Assembly (NCBI GenBank): GCA_027858325.1
Contig: JAQICU010000374.1
Location: 1-16,193 of the forward strand
Direction of reading: 5' to 3'
DNA length: 16,193 nucleotides
Source: Candidatus Cloacimonadota bacterium
Lineage (GTDB): Bacteria > Cloacimonadota > Cloacimonadia > Cloacimonadales > TCS61
Shown in pieces: positions 1-5,741 of the stretch. The position numbers and the translations under genes were made by a program. Every line of letters begins with the position of its first letter. Positions within the stretch are counted from its first letter, which is position 1. The notes under the pieces are model-generated. The model was not told the origin of the DNA and made no database searches. It was given only the letters and a program-made list of their open reading frames with translations.

Positions 1-1
1 A

Positions 2-109
2 CATAAAATGATTTCTGATAAACCTCAAACAGTTGTTTACGAAGAGGTTGATTCAAAAAATGGTTTAAACTTACTAATATCTGAAATTATTTCATTGTTA
101 TCTAATTAA
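2..109 (+). CDS. 3' end of an unidentified protein gene (partial)
   Basis: The window opens inside an open frame that reads HKMISDKPQTVVYEEVD and continues to a TAA stop at 107-109, giving 35 residues. The composition looks like a real protein end with an amphipathic last helix (LLISEIISLL). Nothing in this short piece identifies a family. An ATG at position 8 lies in the frame, but no ribosome binding site can be seen before it, so the gene most likely starts outside the window. It lies on the same strand as the nickel genes, but 141 bp and a long AT palindrome separate it from nikR, so it is probably a different transcription unit. Confidence 0.5.
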   Translation, partial: HKMISDKPQTVVYEEVDSKNGLNLLISEIISLLSN

Positions 110-123
110 TAAAGTACTATATG

Positions 124-150
124 TTAATTCAATTTTGGAAATTGAATTAA
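124..150. repeat. Perfect 12-bp AT-rich inverted repeat
   Basis: The arm TTAATTCAATTT (124-135) and its exact reverse complement (139-150) are separated by TGG. It begins 15 bp after the stop of the upstream gene. The stem contains almost no G or C and no T tract follows it, so it is a weak match to a classical intrinsic terminator. It may still end the upstream transcript or act as a protein binding palindrome. Confidence 0.6.
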
Positions 151-214
151 TTAGATAAAAAACAAACCACCTTTTATATCTTATTTGTGTAGTTTTCATT
201 TGACATAAATTTCT

Positions 215-241
215 GTGTTACGTTTTTTGCATCCGTAACAC
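215..241. promoter_or_regulatory. NikR operator (GTGTTAC-N13-GTAACAC)
   Basis: GTGTTAC at 215-221 and GTAACAC at 235-241 form a perfect dyad with a 13-base spacer. The next inner bases (G222, C234) also match, so each arm is 8 bp. From memory, the GTGTTAC-N13/14-GTAACAC pattern is the predicted NikR box in many non-enterobacterial genomes, unlike the E. coli GTATGA-N16-TCATAC site. It lies immediately upstream of the nikR ribosome binding site (242-250), which implies nickel-dependent autorepression. A possible -35 hexamer TTGACA is at 200-205, so bound repressor would cover the -10 and start region. No second copy is apparent before the other nickel genes. Confidence 0.85.
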
Positions 242-250
242 GGAGGGTGA

Positions 251-664
251 ATGTCTGACCTGATTAGATTCGGAGTTTCAATTGATAAGGAACTCCTGGA
301 AAAATATGATGCGAAAATAAGGGAAGAAAATTATACAAATCGTTCAAATGCCATTGCAGATCTTATTCGTGAAGAATTGATCAAGCAAGAGTGGCTGGAA
401 GATAAAATAATAACAGGTGTGGTCACAATCGTGTTCGATCACCACAAACGAGATCTCGTAAATACTCTCACCAATATCCAGCATGACCATCATGATCTAA
501 TTATTTCGTCTCAACACATCCATTTAGATCATGATTATTGCTTTGAGATAGTTGTAGTTAAAGGCAAACCGAAAGAATTGAAAAATCTGTGCACTAAATT
601 AAAAGCTGCAAAAGGTGTGAAACACGCATCGCTCAGCTTGGCAACAACAGGCAAAGAGGTATAA
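251..664 (+). CDS. nikR: Nickel-responsive transcriptional regulator NikR
   Basis: A 137-residue repressor of the ribbon-helix-helix family with an ACT-like metal-binding domain, close to the 133 residues of E. coli NikR. Residues 1-45 form the DNA-binding ribbon and helices (IRFGVSIDKELLEKYD, then SNAIADLIREEL). Residues about 55-137 form the nickel domain. The four square-planar nickel ligands can be placed by spacing against E. coli H76, H87, H89 and C95: here H78 in QHDHHDL, H89 and H91 in QHIHLDHDYC, and C97. All are present, so the protein should be metal-responsive. The start is preceded by GGAGGGTGA directly after a perfect NikR-type palindrome. The genes downstream (metal-binding FmdE protein, His-rich permease, hypB) are natural targets. 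The identification is very secure; the exact regulon is inferred. Confidence 0.97.
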   Translation: MSDLIRFGVSIDKELLEKYDAKIREENYTNRSNAIADLIREELIKQEWLEDKIITGVVTIVFDHHKRDLVNTLTNIQHDHHDLIISSQHIHLDHDYCFEIVVVKGKPKELKNLCTKLKAAKGVKHASLSLATTGKEV

Positions 665-894
665 CCATATGTCTTTGCGAGCATTCTTTCTACGGCATCG
701 AACGAAGCAATCTAACTTAAATGAGATTACTTCGAAAGAATATCTTTGTAAGATTCCTCGTAAAGGCAATGCAATTGTTTTGACTCGAAAGTATACTTTG
801 TTGGGAAGAATGCTTACCTCAAGTCGTCGCTTTACTTACGACCCGAAAAGCCCCCCTCTCTTGAATCGAAGAGAGGGGTCGGGGGTGAGTTAAC
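665..894. repeat. Composite palindromic intergenic repeat (REP/MITE-like)
   Basis: This 230-bp gap between nikR and the next gene is densely palindromic and looks like dispersed repeat material rather than coding sequence. One stem pairs CGAAGCAATCT (703-713) with AGATTACTTCG (724-734), one mismatch. A longer-range pair is AGCATTCTT (680-688) with AAGAATGCT (806-814). The right end has a strong hairpin, CCCCTCTCTT (853-862) with AAGAGAGGGG (869-878), extended by ACCCGA (841-846) against the TCGGG that follows. An open frame runs through it (669-893), but its translation ends in the LLNRREGSGVS type of string typical of translated repeats, so I treat it as non-coding. The repeat's last bases, GGGGGTGA (881-888), sit 6 bp before the next ATG and appear to serve as its ribosome binding site. 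Confidence 0.7.
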
Positions 895-1455
895 ATGAGA
901 TCGTATCTGGAAGCAGTTCAATTTCACGGTCATAGCTGCCCCGGACTTGCAATGGGTTACCGCATGACAAAGGCAGCTTTAGATCATTTTTCTCATGGAA
1001 GAGCAGAAGATGAAGAACTGGTTGCAATTGTAGAAAACGATGCTTGTGGAACAGATGCTGTTCAAGTTCTTTCCGGATGTACTTTTGGGAAAGGTAACTT
1101 AATCTTTAAAGATCATGGAAAGATGGTTTATACTTTTTATAATAGAAACAGCGGAAAAGCAATTAGAATTTCAAGACCGGCTGAATTCAAAGAAACACTA
1201 AATCATATAGACCTTTCCAGAGAAGAAATGATCGATTGGATACTATCGGTTTCTGAAGTTGAGATAGTTAAATTGGTAGAAATCAAGATTCCTGAGCCGG
1301 AATTTGCCAGAATCCTGAAAACTGTGATCTGCGAATACTGTGGTGAAACAGTTACTGAAACAAGAGTTCATGAACTGAATGGTAAAATAAGTTGCATTCC
1401 ATGTTTCAAAAAACAAAATAAACAAATAATAAAACAAGGAGAACAACAAAAATGA
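895..1455 (+). CDS. FmdE-type metal-binding protein with C-terminal zinc ribbon
   Basis: A 186-residue soluble protein of the FmdE family, named after formylmethanofuran dehydrogenase subunit E but widespread in bacteria that lack that enzyme. The family signature stands at the very start: FHGHSCPGLAMGYR, with H11, H13 and C15 as likely metal ligands. A second conserved block follows, ENDACGTDAVQVLSGCTFGKGN, with C51, D54 and C62. Residues 147-170 form a separate four-cysteine ribbon, CEYC and CIPC. No signal peptide is visible. The stop overlaps the permease start (ATGA), so the two are translationally coupled, and nikR lies upstream. A role in nickel binding or delivery is inferred from this context, not known for the family. 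The start follows GGGGGTGA, which belongs to the preceding repeat. Confidence 0.85.
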   Translation: MRSYLEAVQFHGHSCPGLAMGYRMTKAALDHFSHGRAEDEELVAIVENDACGTDAVQVLSGCTFGKGNLIFKDHGKMVYTFYNRNSGKAIRISRPAEFKETLNHIDLSREEMIDWILSVSEVEIVKLVEIKIPEPEFARILKTVICEYCGETVTETRVHELNGKISCIPCFKKQNKQIIKQGEQQK

Positions 1456-2156
1456 GCAATGAGATCACACTTTTGGCGATCACAGCCGCATCGATCGGAT
1501 TTTTCCACACTCTATTCGGTCCAGATCACTATCTACCGTTCATCATGATGTCCAAAGCCCGAAATTGGAAATTACGAAAAACAATGTTAATTACTTTTCT
1601 GTGTGGTTTGGGGCATGTTGGAAGTTCAATAGTTCTTGGAATTATTGGAATTTCAGTTGGCATTGCAATTTCAAAAATCGAAATGTTTGAATCTTTCAGG
1701 GGTAATCTGGCAGCTTGGGCATTTATTGTTTTTGGTTTTGTTTATCTAATTTGGGGTGTTCGACAAGCGATCAGGAACAAACCGCATTCTCACCTGCATC
1801 TTCATGAAGATGGGGCAAAACACGAGCATGTTCATTCTCATAGACAAGAGCATTCTCACGTACATGGTAAAAAAAGTATTACACCATGGGTTCTATTTAC
1901 AATTTTTGTTCTGGGACCCTGTGAACCATTAATCCCGATCTTAATGTATCCCAGTGCAAAGAGCAGCATTTCAGGTTTGATATTCATTACTTTAATCTTT
2001 GCAGTTGTAACTATCGCAACAATGATGACTGTGGTTTATATAGCCTCATTAGGATATAAATTTGTTCCAATGAAAAAAATGGAAAGATACTCTCATGCAA
2101 TTGCCGGTTTTATTATTTTGTTCAGCGGTTTGGGTATTCAGTTTTTAGGACTGTAA
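1452..2156 (+). CDS. Nickel/cobalt permease candidate with His-rich loop (UreH/NicO-like)
   Basis: A 234-residue integral membrane protein with about six hydrophobic segments (roughly 5-25, 43-70, 87-106, 143-165, 173-200, 213-233). The first segment carries H19 and D25-H26 in FFHTLFGPDHYLPF, reminiscent of the HX4DH signature of nickel/cobalt permeases, with H55 in the second segment. The central loop 112-138 holds 11 histidines, nearly all alternating with other residues, which is a typical metal-sensing or metal-gathering loop. GPCEPLIP (155-162) resembles the second conserved motif of the SafE/UreH/NicO superfamily. The start overlaps the upstream stop by 4 nt, with AGGAGA at 1437-1442. 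Position behind nikR and its operator makes nickel import the best assignment. Export or cobalt specificity cannot be excluded from sequence. Confidence 0.8.
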   Translation: MSNEITLLAITAASIGFFHTLFGPDHYLPFIMMSKARNWKLRKTMLITFLCGLGHVGSSIVLGIIGISVGIAISKIEMFESFRGNLAAWAFIVFGFVYLIWGVRQAIRNKPHSHLHLHEDGAKHEHVHSHRQEHSHVHGKKSITPWVLFTIFVLGPCEPLIPILMYPSAKSSISGLIFITLIFAVVTIATMMTVVYIASLGYKFVPMKKMERYSHAIAGFIILFSGLGIQFLGL

Positions 2157-2245
2157 CTCAAAGTTTACACTCTGAGAATGTGAAATTTGAAATTAGGAAT
2201 GAGAAATGGCGAAAAATGAGTTATTAATAATTATAGGGGATTAAC

Positions 2246-2482
2246 GTGAAAATTAGTGTTTGTGGAATCGCTTGTGAAATATGCCCCAGAATGCAGAAAG
2301 GAATATGCCCGAATGGTGAGGAAGGATGTACACCAAAATTGACCGGACCCTGCAAGATAAAACATTGTGCTGTAGAGAAAAAAGTTCGATATTGCTTTGA
2401 ATGCAGTGAATTTCCGTGTGATCTCACAAAATTAGGACCAATAAATTATAACTACTGTCAATATATTACCGGATCGAATTGA
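2246..2482 (+). CDS. Small cysteine-rich DUF3795-like protein
   Basis: A 78-residue protein with 11 cysteines (6, 10, 13, 21, 28, 36, 41, 50, 53, 58, 71). The opening SVCGIACEICPRM, the middle GPCKIKHCAVEK and the YCFECSEFPCD block match the layout of the DUF3795 family, whose function is unknown. The spacing suggests zinc knuckles or an iron-sulfur cluster. Translation begins at GTG, 5 bp after AGGGGA (2235-2240); no nearby ATG would keep the first conserved cysteines. It lies 89 bp after the permease and 118 bp before hypB on the same strand, so it may belong to the nickel unit, though it could also have its own promoter. A link to metal handling is inferred from the neighbours only. Confidence 0.75.
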   Translation: MKISVCGIACEICPRMQKGICPNGEEGCTPKLTGPCKIKHCAVEKKVRYCFECSEFPCDLTKLGPINYNYCQYITGSN

Positions 2483-2550
2483 TTAAAATAAATAATTTAA
2501 AGCTTAGCTTTGAAAATTGTGAAGATGAAAATCAGAGTATTTGCAGCATT

Positions 2551-2576
2551 TCGAGTCGACATTTTTTTCGACTCGA
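2551..2576. promoter_or_regulatory. 9-bp inverted repeat in the hypB leader
   Basis: TCGAGTCGA (2551-2559) and TCGACTCGA (2568-2576) are perfectly complementary around an 8-base T-rich spacer. The structure ends 13 bp before the hypB ribosome binding site (GGAG, 2590-2593). It lacks the order expected of a terminator, because the T run lies inside the loop. It could be a leader hairpin or an operator; nothing identifies the partner. Confidence 0.55.
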
Positions 2577-2600
2577 TAAATAGAAATATGGAGATAAATA

Positions 2601-3245
2601 ATGGATAAAACAGAAGTGAAGGTAATGAAAAACATCTTGAGTGCAAATGATAAGATCGCAGAAGAATTACGTAATGATCTTACAAGTAAGGGAATTGCTT
2701 TTATTAATTTAATGAGCTCTCCCGGATCAGGAAAAACTACTTTAATGGAAAGAACTGCCCGAGAACTGGGCAACAAGATCTGTGTTATCGAAGGAGATAT
2801 TCAAACAACCCTCGATGCAGAAAGAATTGGCAAAGCCGGCATCCAAGCATATCAGATAAATACCGGTGCATTTGGTGGAGACTGCCATCTCGAATCAGCC
2901 TGGATCCGATCTGCCATTGATGAAATGGATTTAACCGGTATAAAAACACTTTTTGTGGAAAATATTGGGAATCTGGTATGTCCTGCAGAATTTGATGTTG
3001 GAGCTCATACAAACGCAGTTGTACTCAGCGTTACTGAAGGTGAAGATAAACCTCTCAAGTACCCACTTGCTTTCCAAACTTCATCTTTATGTATTATTTC
3101 TAAGATCGACCTTCTGCCCTACCTTGATATTAACATGGAAGACATTAAGGAGAATATTAAAAAGGTTAATCCAAAAATGAAAGTGATCGAGCTATCAGCT
3201 AAAACTGGTGCAGGATTTGAGGAGTGGATAAATTTTCTTAAATAA
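2601..3245 (+). CDS. hypB: Hydrogenase nickel incorporation GTPase HypB
   Basis: A 214-residue SIMIBI-class GTPase that delivers nickel to the large subunit of [NiFe] hydrogenase, working with HypA. The P-loop is SSPGSGKTT (39-47). D66 in EGDIQTT and the SKID motif (167-170) complete the nucleotide site, and SAKTGAG (199-205) is the G5 loop. The metal site in the G domain is intact: C95 and H96 in GGDCHLE and C127 in NLVCPAE, the same positions as in the archaeal HypB structure. The N-terminal CXXCGC high-affinity nickel site of E. coli and the His-rich stretch of rhizobial forms are both missing, as in other short HypBs. ATG is preceded by GGAGA. The neighbouring nickel regulator and permease fit. 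No hydrogenase structural gene or hypA lies in the window. Confidence 0.97.
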   Translation: MDKTEVKVMKNILSANDKIAEELRNDLTSKGIAFINLMSSPGSGKTTLMERTARELGNKICVIEGDIQTTLDAERIGKAGIQAYQINTGAFGGDCHLESAWIRSAIDEMDLTGIKTLFVENIGNLVCPAEFDVGAHTNAVVLSVTEGEDKPLKYPLAFQTSSLCIISKIDLLPYLDINMEDIKENIKKVNPKMKVIELSAKTGAGFEEWINFLK

Positions 3246-3262
3246 TTAAAGCTATATTGTTT

Positions 3263-3300
3263 AAAAAAAAGAACCTGCAAAATTGCAGGGTGTTTTTTTT
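3263..3300. terminator. Bidirectional intrinsic terminator between hypB and selA
   Basis: CCTGCAA (3274-3280) pairs with TTGCAGG (3283-3289). It is preceded by eight A (3263-3270) and followed by eight T (3293-3300), so it works on both strands. It serves the convergent hypB (+) and selA (-); the T run overlaps the selA stop codon. Confidence 0.9.
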
Positions 3301-4678
3301 AATTCATTATGAAATTTACGCTTTCAGCAATATATTTTATTTCTTTTTCCTTTATACTTAATACATCAAAAAGCAGATCACCTTCCCGTAATATTCCAAG
3401 TATAGGCTTATCCAATTCAAGTAGTTTCTGATGAAGTTTCTTAGCGTAGTTTCTATTACCATTATGAATTATCTTCATTGCCAGACTGTCGATCTTCAAT
3501 TGAGGGAGAGTTCCGCCACCGCATTGTGCTTTACTTTTAATAATTTCTGATTTTATACCAAATTCGTCAAATTCAGATTGAAGTTTATCTGCAAGATTTT
3601 TCAGGTCACTTTTTTTCCGATTTAACATTTCAAATATTGGTACTTTCGTAAGTAGATCTTCGTCTTTCATGTAATAACGCATTACAGCAGAAAGGGCTGC
3701 AATCGTCATCTTACCAACTCGGAGAGCTCGCATCATGGGAGCTTTTGCTAATCTCTGAATAAGATCAGATCTTCCTACGATAATGCCGGCTTGAGGACCA
3801 CCAAGTAATTTATCTCCGCTAAAAGAGACAATATCGCAGCCGGCTTGCAGGCTGCTTCTCACATCAGGTTCATCTTCCAATGGAAGCCCTTCCGGTTTTC
3901 TAAGCAATCCGGAACCAAGATCATAAACAAATATAAGTCCATTTTTCTTTGCTAAATCAGATAGATCAGATAATTCAACTTCCTCAGTAAAGCCATCAAT
4001 AAAATAGTTAGATTTATGAGCTTTGAATATCAAAGCAGTATTTTTAGTTATAGCATTTTCATAATCGGAAAATTTGGTGCGGTTGGTTGCACCCACTTCG
4101 ATCATTTTGCAACCGCTGGCTTTCATTATTTCCGGAATGCGGAATGATCCACCGATCTCGATCAGTTCACCTCTGGAAATTATGACTTCTTTTCCCTCAG
4201 CAAAAGTTTTTAAGATTAACATCACTGCAGCGGCATTGTTATTCACAACAATTGCATCTTCAGCCTGGGTTACGAATTTCATAAGTTCGGAAATATGGGA
4301 ATTCCGCTGCCCTCGATGTCCGTTGTTCAGATCAAACTCCAGATTAGAATAGTTGGAAACAATCGGTTTTAACTCTTCCAGTACATGATCTCCCAGAAGA
4401 GCACGTCCCAAATTGGTATGCAATACTATTCCTGTTCCATTTATCACTTCTATCAAACTCTTATCACTAATCGATCTAATTATTATTTTTATTTGTGATA
4501 TGATCTCATCGAGATCGATTGCTTCATCTCCTGCAAGGATATTTGTTCGCATTTCATCAAGTGTTTTTCTTATCGAGAAGGTTACAAGTTCAGAGCCATA
4601 GAGCCCGATCAATTTTTTAATCTCGTTATTATATAGAAGTTTATCCACTCCGGGAATTTTTCGCATTTCTTCTTTCAT
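3299..4678 (-). CDS. selA: L-seryl-tRNA(Sec) selenium transferase SelA
   Basis: A 459-residue PLP enzyme that converts seryl-tRNA(Sec) to selenocysteyl-tRNA(Sec) using selenophosphate, close to the 463 residues of E. coli SelA. The N-terminal SelA domain is present (IPGVDKLLYNNEIKKLI, residues 8-24), which separates true SelA from shorter SelA-like proteins. The core carries NGTGIVLHTNLGR (80-92), EFDLNNGHRGQR (114-125), NNNAAAVML (146-154), VYDLGSGLL (251-259) and the PLP lysine K290 in SFSGDKLLGGPQAG. ATG is preceded by AGGA at a good distance, and a second Met (M5) is an alternative start. The gene is convergent with hypB and not in an operon here; no selB, selC or selD is seen in the window. 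Its presence implies selenocysteine decoding in this organism. Confidence 0.96.
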   Translation of the reverse strand: MKEEMRKIPGVDKLLYNNEIKKLIGLYGSELVTFSIRKTLDEMRTNILAGDEAIDLDEIISQIKIIIRSISDKSLIEVINGTGIVLHTNLGRALLGDHVLEELKPIVSNYSNLEFDLNNGHRGQRNSHISELMKFVTQAEDAIVVNNNAAAVMLILKTFAEGKEVIISRGELIEIGGSFRIPEIMKASGCKMIEVGATNRTKFSDYENAITKNTALIFKAHKSNYFIDGFTEEVELSDLSDLAKKNGLIFVYDLGSGLLRKPEGLPLEDEPDVRSSLQAGCDIVSFSGDKLLGGPQAGIIVGRSDLIQRLAKAPMMRALRVGKMTIAALSAVMRYYMKDEDLLTKVPIFEMLNRKKSDLKNLADKLQSEFDEFGIKSEIIKSKAQCGGGTLPQLKIDSLAMKIIHNGNRNYAKKLHQKLLELDKPILGILREGDLLFDVLSIKEKEIKYIAESVNFIMN

Positions 4679-4717
4679 AACTAATTCCTATTTCAGCAAT
4701 TTATAACTACACAAGTT

Positions 4718-4745
4718 CAAATAAAATATTTGATTAAAACGTCAA
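4718..4745 (-). promoter_or_regulatory. Candidate selA promoter
   Basis: On the - strand TTGACG (4740-4745) is followed 16 bases later by TATTTG (4718-4723), 39 bases before the selA start codon. The -10 element is poor for a sigma-70 promoter. A similar TTGACG/TATTTG pair with 19-base spacing precedes the lipoprotein gene at 10945. This is only a suggestion. Confidence 0.25.
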
Positions 4746-5060
4746 TAGAAATTAGGATGATAGTTTGTTGAAATTGCAGGAATTTAACTTTTACAAATCA
4801 ATGAATAAGTTGTAGAACTCGTGCAAGGAGAGCAGAAGAGGTGAAAGTAAAAGTGTGTTTTCTCCATTACATTCCGAAAGCCACACTGCTGTTCTCATCC
4901 AAATAAGTTTTTAAGTTACATCTGTGTAATTCCGTTGTAATGTTATCATTCGAAATTTGAAATTCGTAATTCTTAATTTGTAATTTATAAAACCGATACG
5001 TTTTCCATCGGAAAGCCGAATCTTGTTTTGATTTCGTTTGCTACGCAAGCCGAAATTAAA
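4746..5060. other. Gene-free AT-rich spacer downstream of the tRNA repeats
   Basis: No protein gene, RNA gene or strong hairpin can be supported here. The segment at about 4950-4985 is a simple degenerate pattern built from AATTTG and AATTCGTAATT motifs, typical of low-complexity intergenic repeat remnants. The rest shows no recognisable structure. Confidence 0.5.
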
Positions 5061-5476
5061 TGGCACGCCTTAGTCTTCGTTAAAGAAAAGCAAGTAGAAT
5101 TAAACTACGCCCCAACAGGCGAAGGGATTACTGGACAAATGAAACACTGTTTCATCTGCCAGTGCTTCTTCGCTTCCAGCTCGAGGTCGAACTATAGCAA
5201 GAAGAGGGGTTCTCAGAAAGTTTATTATATTTTTTTATCCGTTGTTCGTTTTTGTTCGTTGTTAAAAAATAGTGGCACGCCCGAAGGGATTGCTGAATCG
5301 ACGAAACGCTGTTTCATCCTTCAGTGCTTCTTCGCTTCCAATTTTTCGTTTCACTTAAAATTGGCTCCAAGCTCGAGGTCGAACTCTAGCAAGAAGAGGG
5401 GTTCTCATCCCTATTGTTTATAATTTGTGAATATTTATGATCCGTTTGATCAGTGAAAATCCGTGAGCAATAAAAA
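5061..5476. repeat. Two tandem degenerate units anchored on the tRNA-Arg 3' end
   Basis: Unit 1 (5061-5272) and unit 2 (5273-5476) are homologous and lie directly beside the 3' end of the tRNA-Arg gene. Unit 2 begins with TGGCACGCCCGAAGGGATT (5273-5291), identical to the last 19 nt of the tRNA including CCA (5477-5495). Unit 1 begins with TGGCACGCC (5061-5069), then a 50-bp insert, then CGAAGGGATT (5120-5129). Both then carry a complex hairpin (5119-5173 and 5282-5335) and a shared 37-bp tail with one mismatch (5179-5215, 5371-5407). Unit 2 also has a 30-bp insert between hairpin and tail, including most of a small palindrome (CCAATTTT 5338-5345, AAAATTGG 5357-5364). The open frame through this stretch is non-coding. 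Confidence 0.75.
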
Positions 5477-5553
5477 TGGCACGCCCGAAGGGATTCGAAC
5501 CCCTAACCCCCTGATCCGTAGTCAAGTACTCTATCCAATTGAGCCACGGGCGC
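5477..5553 (-). tRNA. tRNA-Arg (anticodon ACG)
   Basis: Read on the - strand this is a 77-nt cloverleaf. Acceptor GCGCCCG pairs with CGGGCGT (first pair G-U), the D stem is GCTC/GAGT, the anticodon stem is CTTGA/TCAGG with loop CTACGGA, the variable loop is GGGTT, and the T stem AGGGG/CCCTT carries the loop TTCGAAT. The anticodon ACG is at 5517-5519 and should be modified to ICG, reading CGU, CGC and CGA. The discriminator is G and CCA is encoded (5477-5479). Its 3' end is copied in the adjacent tandem units, and upstream it faces a perfect 16-bp inverted repeat shared with the divergent antiporter operon. Confidence 0.96.
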
Positions 5554-5579
5554 ACGTATGTGCTAATCCAAATTTATCA

Positions 5580-5660
5580 TTCTTAATGTCAAGAAATTTA
5601 AGACCACTCAACTATCTATTCAGATATTCAAAAAATTTTAGATATTCTTGACATTAAGAA
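5580..5660. promoter_or_regulatory. Perfect 16-bp inverted repeat between divergent tRNA-Arg and antiporter operon
   Basis: TTCTTAATGTCAAGAA (5580-5595) and its exact reverse complement (5645-5660) flank a 49-bp AT-rich spacer. Each arm contains TTGACAT pointing outward, a good -35 element toward the tRNA on one side and toward the antiporter operon on the other. No convincing -10 follows either. The spacer also holds AGATATTC twice (5622-5629, 5640-5647), 18 bp apart. This may be a pair of matched divergent promoters, an operator pair for a looping regulator, or the ends of a tiny mobile element. Confidence 0.6.
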
Positions 5661-5699
5661 CACCACATTTTTTCTGATACAGATTTTGCGAGGTTAATT

Positions 5700-5741
5700 A
5701 TGAAGAAAAAGATATTGATAATAACTATTAGGGAAAATTAA
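5700..5741 (+). CDS. Possible 13-residue leader peptide before the antiporter
   Basis: ATG at 5700 opens a 14-codon frame reading MKKKILIITIREN. Its TAA (5739-5741) directly abuts the antiporter ATG at 5742. GAGG (5690-5693) lies 6 bp before the ATG, a usable ribosome binding site. The arrangement would let ribosomes finishing the leader restart on the antiporter. There is no run of one amino acid to suggest classical attenuation. It may be chance. Confidence 0.35.
   Translation: MKKKILIITIREN

Noticed and set aside
124..150. Intrinsic terminator of the first gene
   Set aside because: The stem is perfect but nearly free of G and C and is not followed by a T tract, so I list it only as an inverted repeat.
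669..893. Open frame of 74 codons between nikR and the FmdE gene
   Set aside because: It lies entirely in nested palindromes, has no ribosome binding site, and its translation ends in a string typical of translated intergenic repeats.
2480..2488. Selenocysteine readthrough at the TGA ending the DUF3795 gene
   Set aside because: Despite selA nearby, the frame meets TAA only two codons later, so readthrough would add nothing.
4074..4601. Long open frames opposite selA
   Set aside because: They lie wholly inside the well-supported selA gene on the other strand and have no ribosome binding sites or recognisable motifs.
5028..5423. Open frame of 131 codons beside the tRNA
   Set aside because: It runs through the two tandem repeat units, repeats itself only because the DNA repeats, lacks a start signal and has no protein-like hydrophobic pattern.
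5061..5476. CRISPR array
   Set aside because: Only two degenerate units about 210 bp long with inserts, no short identical repeats with unique spacers and no cas genes nearby.
5463..5651. Open frame of 62 codons over the tRNA
   Set aside because: It is the antisense reading of tRNA-Arg, which gives the common false GTPEGIRTPNPLI type of peptide.
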